This document shows positions 1-12,700 of a stretch of 64,000 bases of DNA, piece after piece. The DNA comes from Patiria pectinifera (taxonomy: Eukaryota > Echinodermata > Asteroidea > Valvatida > Asterinidae), in NCBI GenBank assembly GCA_029964075.1, contig CM057135.1:30741366-30805365 (forward strand), given 5' to 3'. Numbering within the stretch: the first letter of the stretch is position 1; each line of letters opens with the position of its first letter. The position numbers were made by a program, and so were the translations under genes. The notes below the pieces were generated by a model. The model was not told the origin of the DNA, made no database searches, and worked only from the letters and a program-made list of their open reading frames with translations.

Positions 1-401
1 TTATATCAAGAAGTGGATTTTCCGGATGAAATTAATGTCGTAATTTAGCGTGACCACAGCTGTTATTATTTGATAAGGTCATGCAGGGTGTGTATTACAA
101 TTCTTCAAGACTTTTTTTTGTGACGCTGGGATATTAGACTACTTTTGGTGACGACACAAATATTTCCAGCGGTATGCAATGGATGCATTACTTTGACACC
201 TTCAAATCGAAATTCTCATGAATCAACTTGCAAAACACTTGAAAGTCAAGAAACAGATCAATTTGACCAAAAATCAAGAAAAAATGGAGGACCAAGACGA
301 TTCACCGCCTTGCCAAACAAATCCTGGATTACCTTCTTACTAACCACAATCATTTGTTAAAACATTTAAAAATGATGTCAGAGCAAGAAGTTACAGTTTA
401 A

Positions 402-572
402 AATGTTTTGAGGGAATTTCTTAACTTTTTCGGAAATTCGGTGAGGTCACTAAATTGTTATATCTGTGCAACGCAGGCACTTAAGTAACAATTTAGAATG
501 TTTTGAGGGAATTTCTTAACTTTTTCAGAAATTCGGTGAAGTCACTATCGATATATCTGTGCAACGCAGGCA
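402..572. repeat. Tandem duplication, about 95-bp unit, two copies
   Basis: Two adjacent copies share the phrases TTTTGAGGGAATTTCTTAAC and ATATCTGTGCAACGCAGGCA, offset by about 95 bp, with a few mismatches. The rest of 1-1,079 shows nothing I recognise. It is either the last intron of the minus-strand VWA3B-like gene or beyond its visible exons. Confidence 0.8.
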
Positions 573-1079
573 AAACTACTTGATTATGACTCAACTGATG
601 AGTGAGAAAATCACTTGTGCATTAAGAACATGTCATAAAAGCAACTCATTGAAGATTTTATGGTACCGTGTCGTTTCCTTAACTCACAGACCATGCATAT
701 ACATGACTGAATGGAAGTCATAAAGCCTCTTCACATTAATGATAATCACCGTCTCTGCACTTTTTATAGTTGCACGGACTACTTCCGAAGAGCAAATTAA
801 TAAAAAAAGCCAGAATTGAGATCGGTTAAAAGACTTGGAAACTAGCTCAAAATGGAAAGGTAATGTGCTTCAATTACATCAAGTCCTATAATAGTAGATT
901 AAGCTAAAGTTCATTTTCATTTGAGTCGATAATAAAATCTTCTTAATGATTATGATGCTAAATACAGAGCTGAAGCTTGAGTTGATCCCGAAGATTAAAA
1001 AAAGCCCCTATGACTGACAATAATGACAACAGCGCCCTCTTTACGTTGTGTTAAGAGTGAATTACAATGTGATGTTTAC

Positions 1080-4000
1080 CTGTTGTGTCTGTATATGCTC
1101 CTCGTGATGCTGTCTCATCTGTTGCTGTAATTCTGACAACTTCTCTCGGATGTCTTCAGGAGCTGTGTCATCCGCTTGCTGTTAAGACCAAAATGATGAA
1201 GGGTAGTGCAGCCACTCTTATAGATAATATATTCACTGACAGTTCATGATCCATGAATACTGAATCCAAGGATAAGCTCAGAAATCAGGAGTAAATTAAG
1301 ATATTACAGTAATATTTTTTAATACACCATTAAATGTAATTTACAGTCGACTCTCGTTAATACAAACTCGTTCAGACCTAGCCAAATTGTTTGTTATATC
1401 AGAATTTTGTATTAAGAGGAACATCAGTCCCATTCATTGTGCACATAAATGCACAGTCGGGACCAAGGCTTTGTGTTTGCTATAACCAGAATTTGTATTA
1501 ACAGTGTTTGTACTAACGAGAGTCGACTGTATATAGGTTCATAAAAGCTTTGCTTGAACTATTGTCAATTTGGCATTTAAAATTAATTTAAAATTAAATT
1601 TAAAATTAACTTTGTGGCTGCCTTTTCTATATACGCTATTATATGTGTACATTTGGCATATTAGAATAGCGACCAAAGAAAACAGTGTTTCACTGACTGA
1701 ATATTCAACATGATGGGCTGTTCCTTGTGCATTACGATGCGGGCAGTAAGCTTAGTTTCCAGCAATCTCCCACAGCAAAGCATCCCAGGTGCTCATGGGG
1801 AAAGCTTCTTCATGGAGAAGAACTCCATCAATGATCCCGCCATAGCTTGAAATCCACATTAAGCAGAATTCTTCAAGAAAATCAGTATTCACATAAAGGA
1901 ATGGGAGATCTCTTGCATCAAACAAGAAATGCAAGATGCAAGGCTTGATTTTCACATCTGCAAAGATCGGCGGGAAAAATCTCCAAGAAAGGATGAGCTT
2001 AAGAGATAAGAGGCAGGACAGGGAAACCGATCTGGCGCCACTCCCTGGAGTCAAGAAGATGATAAGGATGCAAGACACATTCTCTCTCATGCTGTTTTCA
2101 GATAAAGTTGAAAACTCCAGAGACTAGCACTGGGTTTTAAGGGAAGGATCGCATTGCATTCAGATGCATTAGCAGGCTTTACACTGAACAGAATCTACAG
2201 TAGTAGGCAGTGGAACAAACTGCACTGCAGCTTCACTTAGGATGTTTATTGGGAAAAGGTGGAGTTGTGTATTATTATTATTATTATTATTTATTCGGCC
2301 AACAAATGAACAAAAGTACAATGACAAAGCAAATAAAATTAAAAAGTAAACAAAAAGTGGAAATTGAAAAGTAAGACCAGACAAGACTGAAGAATGCGAG
2401 TAGGAATGGGTCGGGGGAGGAGGGAGGGTGGACAGTTTGACAGGGGAGAGGAGATAGAGGGACAGAAATCAAAAACAATGTAACATTCCAAACCGGCCAG
2501 GGTAAACAAAAGTGTACTAAAACACTGTAGCCCTAAGGCCTGCCAACCCATGCTCGAAATGTCTACACAAAAAAATTATTGTATTTTCAAATCAAATTTT
2601 ATTTTTAATACTTTTTAATGTAACATACAGCAACAACAAAAAATGTCTTAACTCATTATTATACCTGTATTACATAGTAGTACATTTTTTTATTCACTGA
2701 AGAATTAATAAAACCATTGAGTACTTGGGCAGTTTGGAGGGATTTAGTGAGTAACACGTAGGGCGATATCGGGCTCGACCGTGATTAACGGGTAAATAGG
2801 ACATAATTTGCTCAACTGTCTAATACTGATCAATGGCATGCCCCGTGCACATTCCAACTCGGCTGGTTCTGACAACCACATGTTTTGGCATAGCAGTGTT
2901 TCTTTACGGCAACGTTCAACTATACTTACCACTTCTTCACTGGCCGTTTGCGGCTGTTCGGTTTGAGCTTCTTGTTCAACAGAGGGCGTCCTTTGAAGCA
3001 GTGATAGGTGCATACCAGACTCATCCTCAAGGTCTTGGATTACCTGCTCGTTATCTCCATTATCGCTGTGTGCACCAAAAAAAATACATTTAAGTTAAGA
3101 CATTTGGCCAAGGTGCAAAGGAACAATTTTCAACACCAATTTTCAAAACTTTTGAATAAAGGTGATTAATATTCATGTGTTCAAGGAAAGAAATCTAAGC
3201 TTATAGAGGGAACAGACCAACATGCACTTGAGGGCGAGAGCTACCCTAAAACTCCCCTAAATCTTTCAGAATTGTCCCTGGTTTAGGAGGATAAAGAAAG
3301 AGAAGCAACCATTTGAATTGTTAGGTGCAAGAGGTTCTTTTGAAGATTCGGGTTAGAATGTAGCTCTGAACTGACTTTTCAAATGGCGTGTATTTCCGAA
3401 AAATGTAGGCTAACTTTCTAAATGGTTTCTGATCACCCTAATGAGCAGCACTTTCGTGATCTACTTACCCTGACACCAACCAGACAGCATTGGGCACCCT
3501 AGAAGACTTGCGTAATGACCAGATGTAACGAACCATGAAATTGTAACGAGCCTGGGCTATCTTGATTAGACTTTTCCTAGGAACATCCATCTGAAACAAT
3601 AGAGGAAAATAAAACCAACATGAAAACTAAAGGAAAACTAAAATAGTCTTCGCAATTAATGTTAAAAATGTCGCTTAATTTTTGGTTCACTTTGAAGGAA
3701 GATACACAGTTGATATCCCAATTAGCTCTAAGAAAAGGTTTCATTGAAAAACAGTGTGGGGTGGGGCGGGCAGTGCAGGGTGGGGCAGCTAGACGGGGCG
3801 GGGCATACTCAGTAGAAGCTTAAGACAACAAAACGAGAAATTAGAACAAGAACCAATTTTGATTAGTCAGTAATGGTTAGCTGGTACCCACCGATCGGTG
3901 GTCATATGTTATGACTGTGTAATGCTTGGCTTGTCTGCTTTCATCTCTGGGACCAAACTGCAGGATACCAGGCATCCAGACTTCAGACCCAGCTGATAGG

Positions 4001-6790
4001 CAACAAACCATCACAAAGTCACCGGTCTGCAAAGAGAAATAGAATTTACAAATAGAGAAGTCAAGAGCAGGGATAACCACGCACTGTCAATGTTCATTTA
4101 CTGGAGAGAATTTATGAATTACAATTTTGAACTCTAATTTTGAATTACAATTTTGAACTTCTAAGAATGGCAAAAGTATTGTCAAGACAAAATGTAGATT
4201 TTGAAACAAGAATGTACCATCCTTGTGTAAATCACATGGATTAATTTAAATATACAAATTGTGGCTCAATTTTTGAGTGCCGAAAGAAAGCTGAACAACA
4301 ACAAGTGAAGGCAACTGTCAATTTTGCAAATAACTTTTTGATGTTTTAATTTCTATTTTTAATAACCTCCTTCTATTCCTATAGTTGCTCTACTTGCAGC
4401 TGGAACCATAACAAAAACCTCATCCCAACACCAATCCTGCCTGCAGCTAAACTACTCACACCTTAAAAAAAACCTCAATTGTATCAAATTTCAGAGAACT
4501 GTTTTTCCAAAATCAACAACCAGGTCAAAAATTTCATCCAGAAGAGTACCGGGAGAGACAACTAGTACAACAAGACTTGTGTGTTTAAGGGAAGAGGAGA
4601 GATTCTTCCAATCCATTGAACAAATGTCAGACATCTAGGGTTTGAATCCCATCGCAAGTACATATTGACATTTTAACGTAGCGCAGACGTATTTCCTGCA
4701 GGCACTTTTTTCCCCCAGACACAAAAAAAAACGAACTGAAATTCCTCAGCACAAAGCCTGATCCACACTGCCCGGAGGACTTTCAATATAGATAATCGAC
4801 AGTGCAGAGACCGAAACTAGACCCTAACCCAAATAACCTGCTACAATGAGCTTCCCTTGTTGATCAAAGTTGGCGTGAGGGATTATTTTGATAAAGGTGG
4901 GGGGGGGGGTTGGATAAATTCATCATGTACTTTTTTGGATCAAGGTATTGCAATAACCCGGAGGCAATCGCGAGTCACAAATAAGGAAAGGCACTTCTAC
5001 CTCAATGTACCCTAGGACATATTTTCTGCAACTTGTAATCTAACATCAGTAACAATGTCTTCTTGTCAATAATATAGATTGATGGTCACAAAAGTACATT
5101 TCCAACTTTTTTTTTTCAATCTGGCACAAAGAAATAATATCTGTTGTAAACAAGAAATAGTTTGAGGGCAAACTCTACATTCAATACAAAAGTGTTTGGC
5201 ATAAAGTCACCTGTCATTAAAAGGTAAACCAGGACTAGTGTTGCCTAAAAAGATTTTCTCTTCAAAGTTCTGAGGATTTCCACAATTAAAAGGGAAAAAA
5301 AATTAGTCATAATAAACTAGAAATGATGAGACTGTAAACTGGTCTTTTTTTTTTATTTCCCCCCCCCCCCAAGAAAAATAGAAGATGAATGATGGAATTG
5401 ATCATTTAGAGGCATATAGGATCATTTGCATTTATCCAAAAATTAACCTACAAAATTATTATCAAAAAGCTTAGTGAATTAAAGATGGCAGTGGTAATGA
5501 ACACCCCATGAAATTATTCCGTCTGGCTTGCTGTCATTTAGAAAAAAATCAAGAAAAGTAGGTGACTTCCAACGATCAGCCAACTGACTGATCTTTGGAA
5601 TAAAGGGTGCTATTGATGACTTGTGTTTCGTGATCAAAAGGTTGTGCGTGGTTTTTCACTGTTTTCTCGAAAAGTATCATATCCACCGAGCTGAAATTTC
5701 AACAGGTAAGGTTTCAAACTTTCTTCTTTGGATTTCGAGTGGTGTTGTTATTGGAATGAAAAAAAAAATGCATGAAAATCAAATGCTCCTATATGCCTTT
5801 AAAGAAACACTATCCTCCTTACCCTCAATATAGGAGATGGTCTAGCTCCTTGAGTCTCGATGACAAATCTACTTGGGATGACTTCCTGATCCTCATCAGC
5901 TGCAAAGCGAATCTCAACGTGCCGTGCATCTGTGATACTACTCACAATGCCTGGGCAAATTGGTATAGATAATAACCGATGATAGGATGTTTGAAAAAGT
6001 CATTCTCATAAAGGTTGGCTGGCTTACTGTCAGTAACTAGTATAGTTGCAGCGAGAAGAAATGGCCAGTGGGCAATATTACTTGACCATTTAATTGACAA
6101 AAATATGAAAAACTACCGATATATAGCTGGATCACTTTGTAGTTTGAACAGCACTATAATATCCAAGTTGCAGGTTAGAATCCTGTTTCAGTCAATTTTC
6201 TTTGCTTAAAAAAAAGTTATTGAAGTTAAAGTATGTAAACTGTTTGCCAATTTTCATATTTGTAGTTTTTGCTGGTTTCCAGTTGCTTGTGATCTGGAAC
6301 ATTTTCCCTTAAGTAGCTCAAAAAATATACTTGATCTTTCTAAAGCTTCTTCATTCAAAGAAGGCTTTTGGTTATAGTGTGTACAGCAACCGTCTTTAGA
6401 AAGATAATACAATGACCGATGTAATTTGGTTGAATGTTTTTACAATTATTAAACTTTATTTATGAAACATGCAAACTTGTAAATCAGCCCAAAGTACATT
6501 TTCTCATTTTGTTAATAAATTTTCATGGTCTTCACGAACCGAAAAATGTCAATTTTCCATCCATTTTATTAGTTGTATTTGTTGTTTCTCAGCCTTTCCT
6601 TATTTACTAACTCACCTGGGTAATACAGTCCATTGATGCTGCTCCTAGCAATAACCTTTGACCTTATCGGCAACCTAGCTGGGTAGGTTTGTTTTATCGT
6701 CTTTGTTGTGGCCGTTCTTCCTGGGGGTTTCTTCTTCGGTTTTGTCTTTGTATCTCGTCCACCCTTCACAACCACTCTGGGTTTTCTGAT
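1080..6790 (-). CDS. VWA3B: VWA3B-like exons 19-24: DUF4537-like region and C-terminal coil
   Basis: Residues 1163-1427. Exons 19-21 encode a basic segment and then KVIARSSINGLYYPGIVSSI and TGDFVMVCCLSAGSEVWMPG, which match the Tudor-like DUF4537 region of VWA3B. Exon 22 (MDVPRKSLIKIAQARYNFMV) and the acidic/Gln-rich exons 23-24 (LSELQQQMRQHHEEHIQTQQ) look like a coiled-coil tail. The protein continues past 1080 because exon 24 ends at a GTAAAC donor in phase 0. Confidence 0.82.
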
Positions 6791-9700
6791 CTGTAACGAT
6801 TCACAAGTTGACCAAAGAGTTTAGAGATTGCACATTCAAGACAGATACTCTTCACAAAATACGTTACAGAGTGGTTGAGGGTGGATCGTAACAAAGACAA
6901 AACTTCCCAGCTTCCAGAATTCTGGAGTTTTCAGGAGGACTTTCTGGCATTTGAAGTGGGAATTTCACCATTTCAAAATAATGTCTCCAGTGTTTTGGTA
7001 ACAAGGTTAGCCAAAGTTTGGTAGACAATGGCAAGATATTTGGCTTTGGGGGACTTTGCAAAGAGGAATCATATATTTGAGCCATCCCCAACCACCTGTG
7101 GCTAACAAAACACACAGAACGATACGAGAAATATGGCTAATTCTAAGCACAAACATTCATCAATCTATTAACAATATTAGGTCGTTTGCTAAAGATTTTT
7201 ATTGCATCTGACAAGCACCGACTTACGAAAGCACACACATAAAAGACAAAAATCTCGGTATTGTAAACATTTACAAAATAATGCTGAGTGGCAAATTTCG
7301 ACATACATCGACACAAAATGCCCTGTACCATTCAATGTTATATTTTTTTTAAATTGAGAACTCTGTCAACAATTTCTTCAATATACGCCTTTAAAACAAT
7401 TTGTGCAACTTGAGAACCAGATATTTATAACCCTGCTCAGTAATCTGTTTTTTTTAAGGCTTGAGCAAATTTATGGACGTTTAAACAAACAAACAAACAG
7501 AATCACATGTTTACACTAAATGATTCTTTAAGTCCTTCTTCACAACTAGTATTAAACTTAAAATGTTACTATTTGTGCAATTTTGCATATACAAACAGTT
7601 GCATAAAAACTGGATTTCAATTTAAAAATAAAAAGAAAAGGGAAATATACTCAATATAACTATATAATTTTTTTCAGCAGAAAAATTACATATTTGAAAG
7701 ACACTTAATCAAGGTATTTCGTGAAGAAAATATCAAGTGAATTACTTTTTCTACTAATGTGCATTACTAGAGATTGAATTGCAAGTGTTAATATTAACAG
7801 AATCTCACTCAAATTATTAAATGCATGTTGCTAATAAAACTCTTATTGCAAAATCAAAGACAGTCTTATGACCAAAAATATCTACACTCAGAATTCAAAC
7901 ACGAAAGCCTCTTTAACATAATGCTGCTTGTTCACTTTAATAAAAGATATTGCGCGATAAATCAGCAAATTCAATAATGCCACAAAACAAAACACAAACA
8001 AAAATGTGAAACCAATTTTTTTTTAAAAGCTTTGTACAAACTCATTGCAAAATCAATTTCAAAGCTGTCTAAGACAGTAAAAGCAATCACAAGCACAATT
8101 CTGTCCTACAATCTTTGAAAATTTAGAAGTAGAAGTTACATTTCCTCTTCAATTTAGAAAAAGTGGAAACGGATTACCATCTTTCAAATGAACCATACGA
8201 ACGCATGCATGGAAAATTAACATATCTTAAGATTCAAATGGCTAGATCCTTCATACGTGATTGGAAATGTACCTCATCATCATTGGAGGAATCGTCGCTG
8301 TCACGGACGTTCTTCAACTCCTCATCACTGGAATCGCTGCTGTCCTCCGATCGGCTCCTCCTATCATCATGCTCCTCATCCTCATCATCACTGTGATAGC
8401 TTCTCTCAGATGTATCCTCTGATGCCTTCCTTTGTCTTGTACCAGCCTCTGAAGCATCATCCATGGCATCCTCTGATGTCTTGCGCGGCCTCCTCCTATC
8501 AGCTTCCTTCCGTCTTGGTGTCTCCTCTCTAAGACTTCTTGCCGTAGATCCACCAGACCGAGACCCATTCAGCTTCTGCTTGAGAGCTCTCTGGATGGCG
8601 TGGCTGTGTCTTAGATACCTGTTGCCCATCTCGATCTCGTCTTCAAGGAGGAGGATGTCTTTCTCTGGCAGGGGCCAGCCAAGACGATCCAGAGCATCCA
8701 GGCAGTCCTTACGATTGTCCAGGAAGGAGATGGGACCTTCGCAGTCAAACCTGGAACAAGAAAATAATCAAGGTATACTATTATGATACTAAATACTAAA
8801 TGATTAAGCTACTTCTCAGAGAATTGGAAAAGCACTTTTTGCACACCTGTTTTTCCCAACATGGATCATCAGTTTTGTTTGACAAACTAAAGTCTAAAGT
8901 GAATTAAATGAGGTAACCCTAAGGGGAGGTTTTATGTAAATTGAAGAGTTGTCTTGTCAGAATCCACTCATGTGGCTACATCCAGGTTTACAGCATTTCT
9001 AAATGTTAATCATCATGTCTCTGGGTATGATCCCTGGCTACATGCCATATACAGGTTTGTGGCTTCTGACTAGCACCCCTTGAACAAAGACAGGGACAAA
9101 ATGGAGAACAGCCAACATAGGGCTCAATAGCTCAATTGGTAGAGCACCGGAACAGCATTTCGAAGATCGTAGGTTCAAACCCCAATCACGTCAATTTCTT
9201 AGTTCATCAATTAATGAAAACCAAACTGTTATCAATCAGATGGTTGATCAAGACACTTACTGGTCTTGTTCCTCTGGTGTCAGAGCCTCCCATACAATCC
9301 TATCCAGTCTCTTGTTGAATGCACTGATTGCTTTCTCTAGTTTCTCATCATAGGCTTTCAGGTTGATGCCGTAGGGATTGACCAGGCTGATCACTTGCTT
9401 GTTGTCTGTCACGTGAGCCAGGGGCAGGATCTGGGATATAAGAACAAAATGAATGGATATAATTGAAACAGCAATGGAAGTAAAACCAGATGGAACTGTG
9501 ATCTGTGCCTGATTCCATGGCATTGGAGGTTGTGATTTGTTCTTGTAATGGACTGATCCAGTAAGCCCCTCCCACTGCGCACGTGGGCAAATTAACACGT
9601 GCTCCTCTCCAATGCCACACTGCATTTTCCTGCCGCGCGCATCATACGCGCGTGCACGCATGTCGGACTTTTGTGCACGCATGTCGGACATAAATCACGG

Positions 9701-12700
9701 CTGTGATTGGTCAGAATACCATGGGGCGGTGCTTACTGGATTGGTCCATTGTTAGATCATTTTGCAGTCCACTAAACACAACCAAAGTCATACTTACTCT
9801 GTAAGAAATTGGGCGTTAAAACGGCAATGCACTCATAGAAATTTCTAAGCAAGTAAAAGCAGTTGCCAGGTTAAGCCACACATCCTGATGCTTAAAGTAC
9901 GAAAATATGTAGGCTAACTATTAGGCAACACATTGATATAGGGTCCAGGTGTTAAAAAGACATATATTTCACTTCAACTCCAAGTTCCAACCTCAAAAAG
10001 ACTCTTTCTTATTCAGTACTATTGGTCTGCATTGTTGAAGCCACTCTTACCTCATTGAAGACCTGTGAGATGATGTGTTTGTCCAAGCTGGGTACATATT
10101 TAGACCGCTGCTTGACAGCTGTCTTTCCCAAGGCGTCATAGATGGTCAGCTTACGAGCTTTCAGACCGTGTTTCTGCAGCCAGCGTTTGGAGGACATCTT
10201 CAATGGACTGTTGGAGAAATCAAGTCATTGGTGGTGAAATGCGTTATTAGAAATTCCAGTGACATTTTCTGAGTTTGATTTTGCAGTAAGAATGCGTTAA
10301 CACAGTTCATGAAACAGTCACTAATTATCTCAACTATATTAAACACACGGAGAAAACTCAAACAAACTCAGACTGATGTACAGACACCAATAAGTCGTCT
10401 AAGCAGCATGGCCGACAAACTAATGACTTAGAAATAACGTTACTCACTTTACATAATTTCTCAATACGCCGTGAATTAAATTGGATTTTTTGAAAATGAC
10501 TAAAACTGCTGCAAATTGCTTGCTGACAGAAATATACCGATCAAACAAACTTAGAGGGCCTTATGTTTCGATCCTAACAGAATCTTTCGCAAAGGCAAAG
10601 ATTCTTTTAGGATTGAAACATTAGGTCGCCTAAATTTGTTTGATTTTCCATTCAATTGTCCTATACTATCATCTGAACGTGGCACTTACTCCACAACTTT
10701 CTTCTTCTTTAGTGCTTTAGGTTTTTGTTGTGCATTTGCAAGACCTGTGGGGAAAAAACAAGACCATTTATCACATGCAACTAATACTTTAAGAGACTGA
10801 TTCAGCATAATGCCTAACATTGGATCTGCACTGTATCCTAGTGCTTCAATTTTGTAGATTACTGCAGAACATCAAACGTGGTACATGTAGAACACCAAAA
10901 TCTTTTGCTGTAATCTTACCAAGCTCAATGCAACTTAAGATTTTTTGAAAGATAACTCCTGATTAAGAATGAGTAGAAATATACCCGCTTTCCATCTCTA
11001 GTAAGTGCCATTCTTGCTAACCATAGATAAATATCCGGTTCGTTAGTGTGACGTCATCTCAATTCAACCATGCGTACTTCACACGGTGTAGCATAGCACG
11101 AATGGAACCGGAAGCTAACACACCTCAAGCGTTTATCCAATGGGCGCTAGTAATCAATGGTGCGCGCGCGCGTGTATGACATTTTTACTAACGAACTGGA
11201 TGGAGTCCATTCACAACCACCCCCTCAATGGTTACAATGGGAGAGTTGGGGGAGACCACTGGGAGGGACATTCCAATGCATTGCTAATAGTGCCCGACGC
11301 TCACGTGAAAACGCTACAGGACTATGCAGATTCAGAATAAAAGATGTCGTGTGAACGCACGCGGTACACACACGCGGTGTGTCCTGCCTACTGAGGGTTT
11401 CCAAGGTGATAACAAAGAGCCATCTACTGTCAGTAGAGAGCTTCAGTAATCTTGGCAATTGCTTGTACATACCTTGGAGTGCTGTGTTGACCCTGTCCTG
11501 CTGTTTCAGGAGCATACCTCTAGTCTCAGGGACCACCCAACCATCCAGGCTGCCACGTAATCTCAACCAACTTGTCTTGTTGTGATCTGAACAACGTAAA
11601 AAAATAAAATTGTTAAAACCAGGGTCATTCTTGTGATGTAATCAAGAGGAAAAACGAGGCTTTCATAAAAAGGGTGAGAAATTTTCAGATATTGATGAAT
11701 TAATGAGTGAACCTTATCAAATCGGAAGGATGTTCTCATTTAAGAATTCGGCCGTGATGCATATAAACGAAAAATACTCCATTTTAAAAATAAAATTTAA
11801 AAGTATTTTGAACTTACAGGTAACATTTGGCTTGTTCTTCCTGGAAATGGCTGAGTTCGGTCGAGGGGGATACGTTGCTGTTCTAGACCTTGATGGCTTG
11901 CATTTCTCGTGGGTTGTTGAGCTCATACTCAATGATGACATTGGGCGGCGTATTGTTGTATGGTAACCATGGGCACTGGCGGGTCGGGAGTTGTGAGGAG
12001 GGGTGGGGCTTGCTGAGTCCCGGCTGAGGATCTGGGAGGCAGAGCGTAGACCTATGGCTGATGATGGCCGCTTCCTGAAAATAACAGATTCGGGGAAATA
12101 TGCCAATATGGATTAATAGAAATTCAAATGTATTTTAAATGTCTCCAAATGTTACAAGAAAGGAACTTTGGCATTAAAACTGCAGTGGATGCCTGGCCAG
12201 TTTGATAGAATGTTTGATCTATTCGAAGGGGAAAAAAAACATACTACAGCCGAATCAAAAGCAAGGTACCAAGAATCCATTGAGGCAAAAAATGTTCAAA
12301 AAATCCATTAAAATTGGGAGAATTAATCCAGAGTTATAGAGTGGTTAGGCCAAAAAAAAAAATATTCGGTCTCTGGTCTCTGTTCAAAGAAAAGTTCGAA
12401 GGGGACGACGTTTTTTTTCTTTCTTTCTTCAAGATTACTTGTACAGACAAGGGGGGGGTATTTTTTTTTTTTTGTGTCCTCATGTACATTGGTGTCCTCC
12501 ATAATTTGGCTTGGTGCTTTCGTCATTTTTTGCCTTGGTTCAATTCATTTCAAAGCGCTAAAAAAAAAAAAAAAAAAAAAGGCGGCAATAGAGGGCGCTA
12601 TTGGAGCTATGGGGACATTTTTTGGGAAAAAAAAAGATTGATGTTCGGAAAAAAAAAAGCACGCACGCTGACCAGAGACCGACATATTTTTTTTTTTTTG

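Noticed and set aside
1752-2090. 112-codon minus-strand frame as an extra VWA3B exon
   Set aside because: Exons 23 and 24 already join in phase, and the peptide has no family resemblance or splice context.
8463-8786. Plus-strand 107-codon frame
   Set aside because: It is the antisense shadow of VWA3B exon 18, whose frame, phase and flanking splice sites are all good.
9121-9195. A functional tRNA gene
   Set aside because: A- and B-box-like phrases are present, but the acceptor and anticodon stems do not pair.
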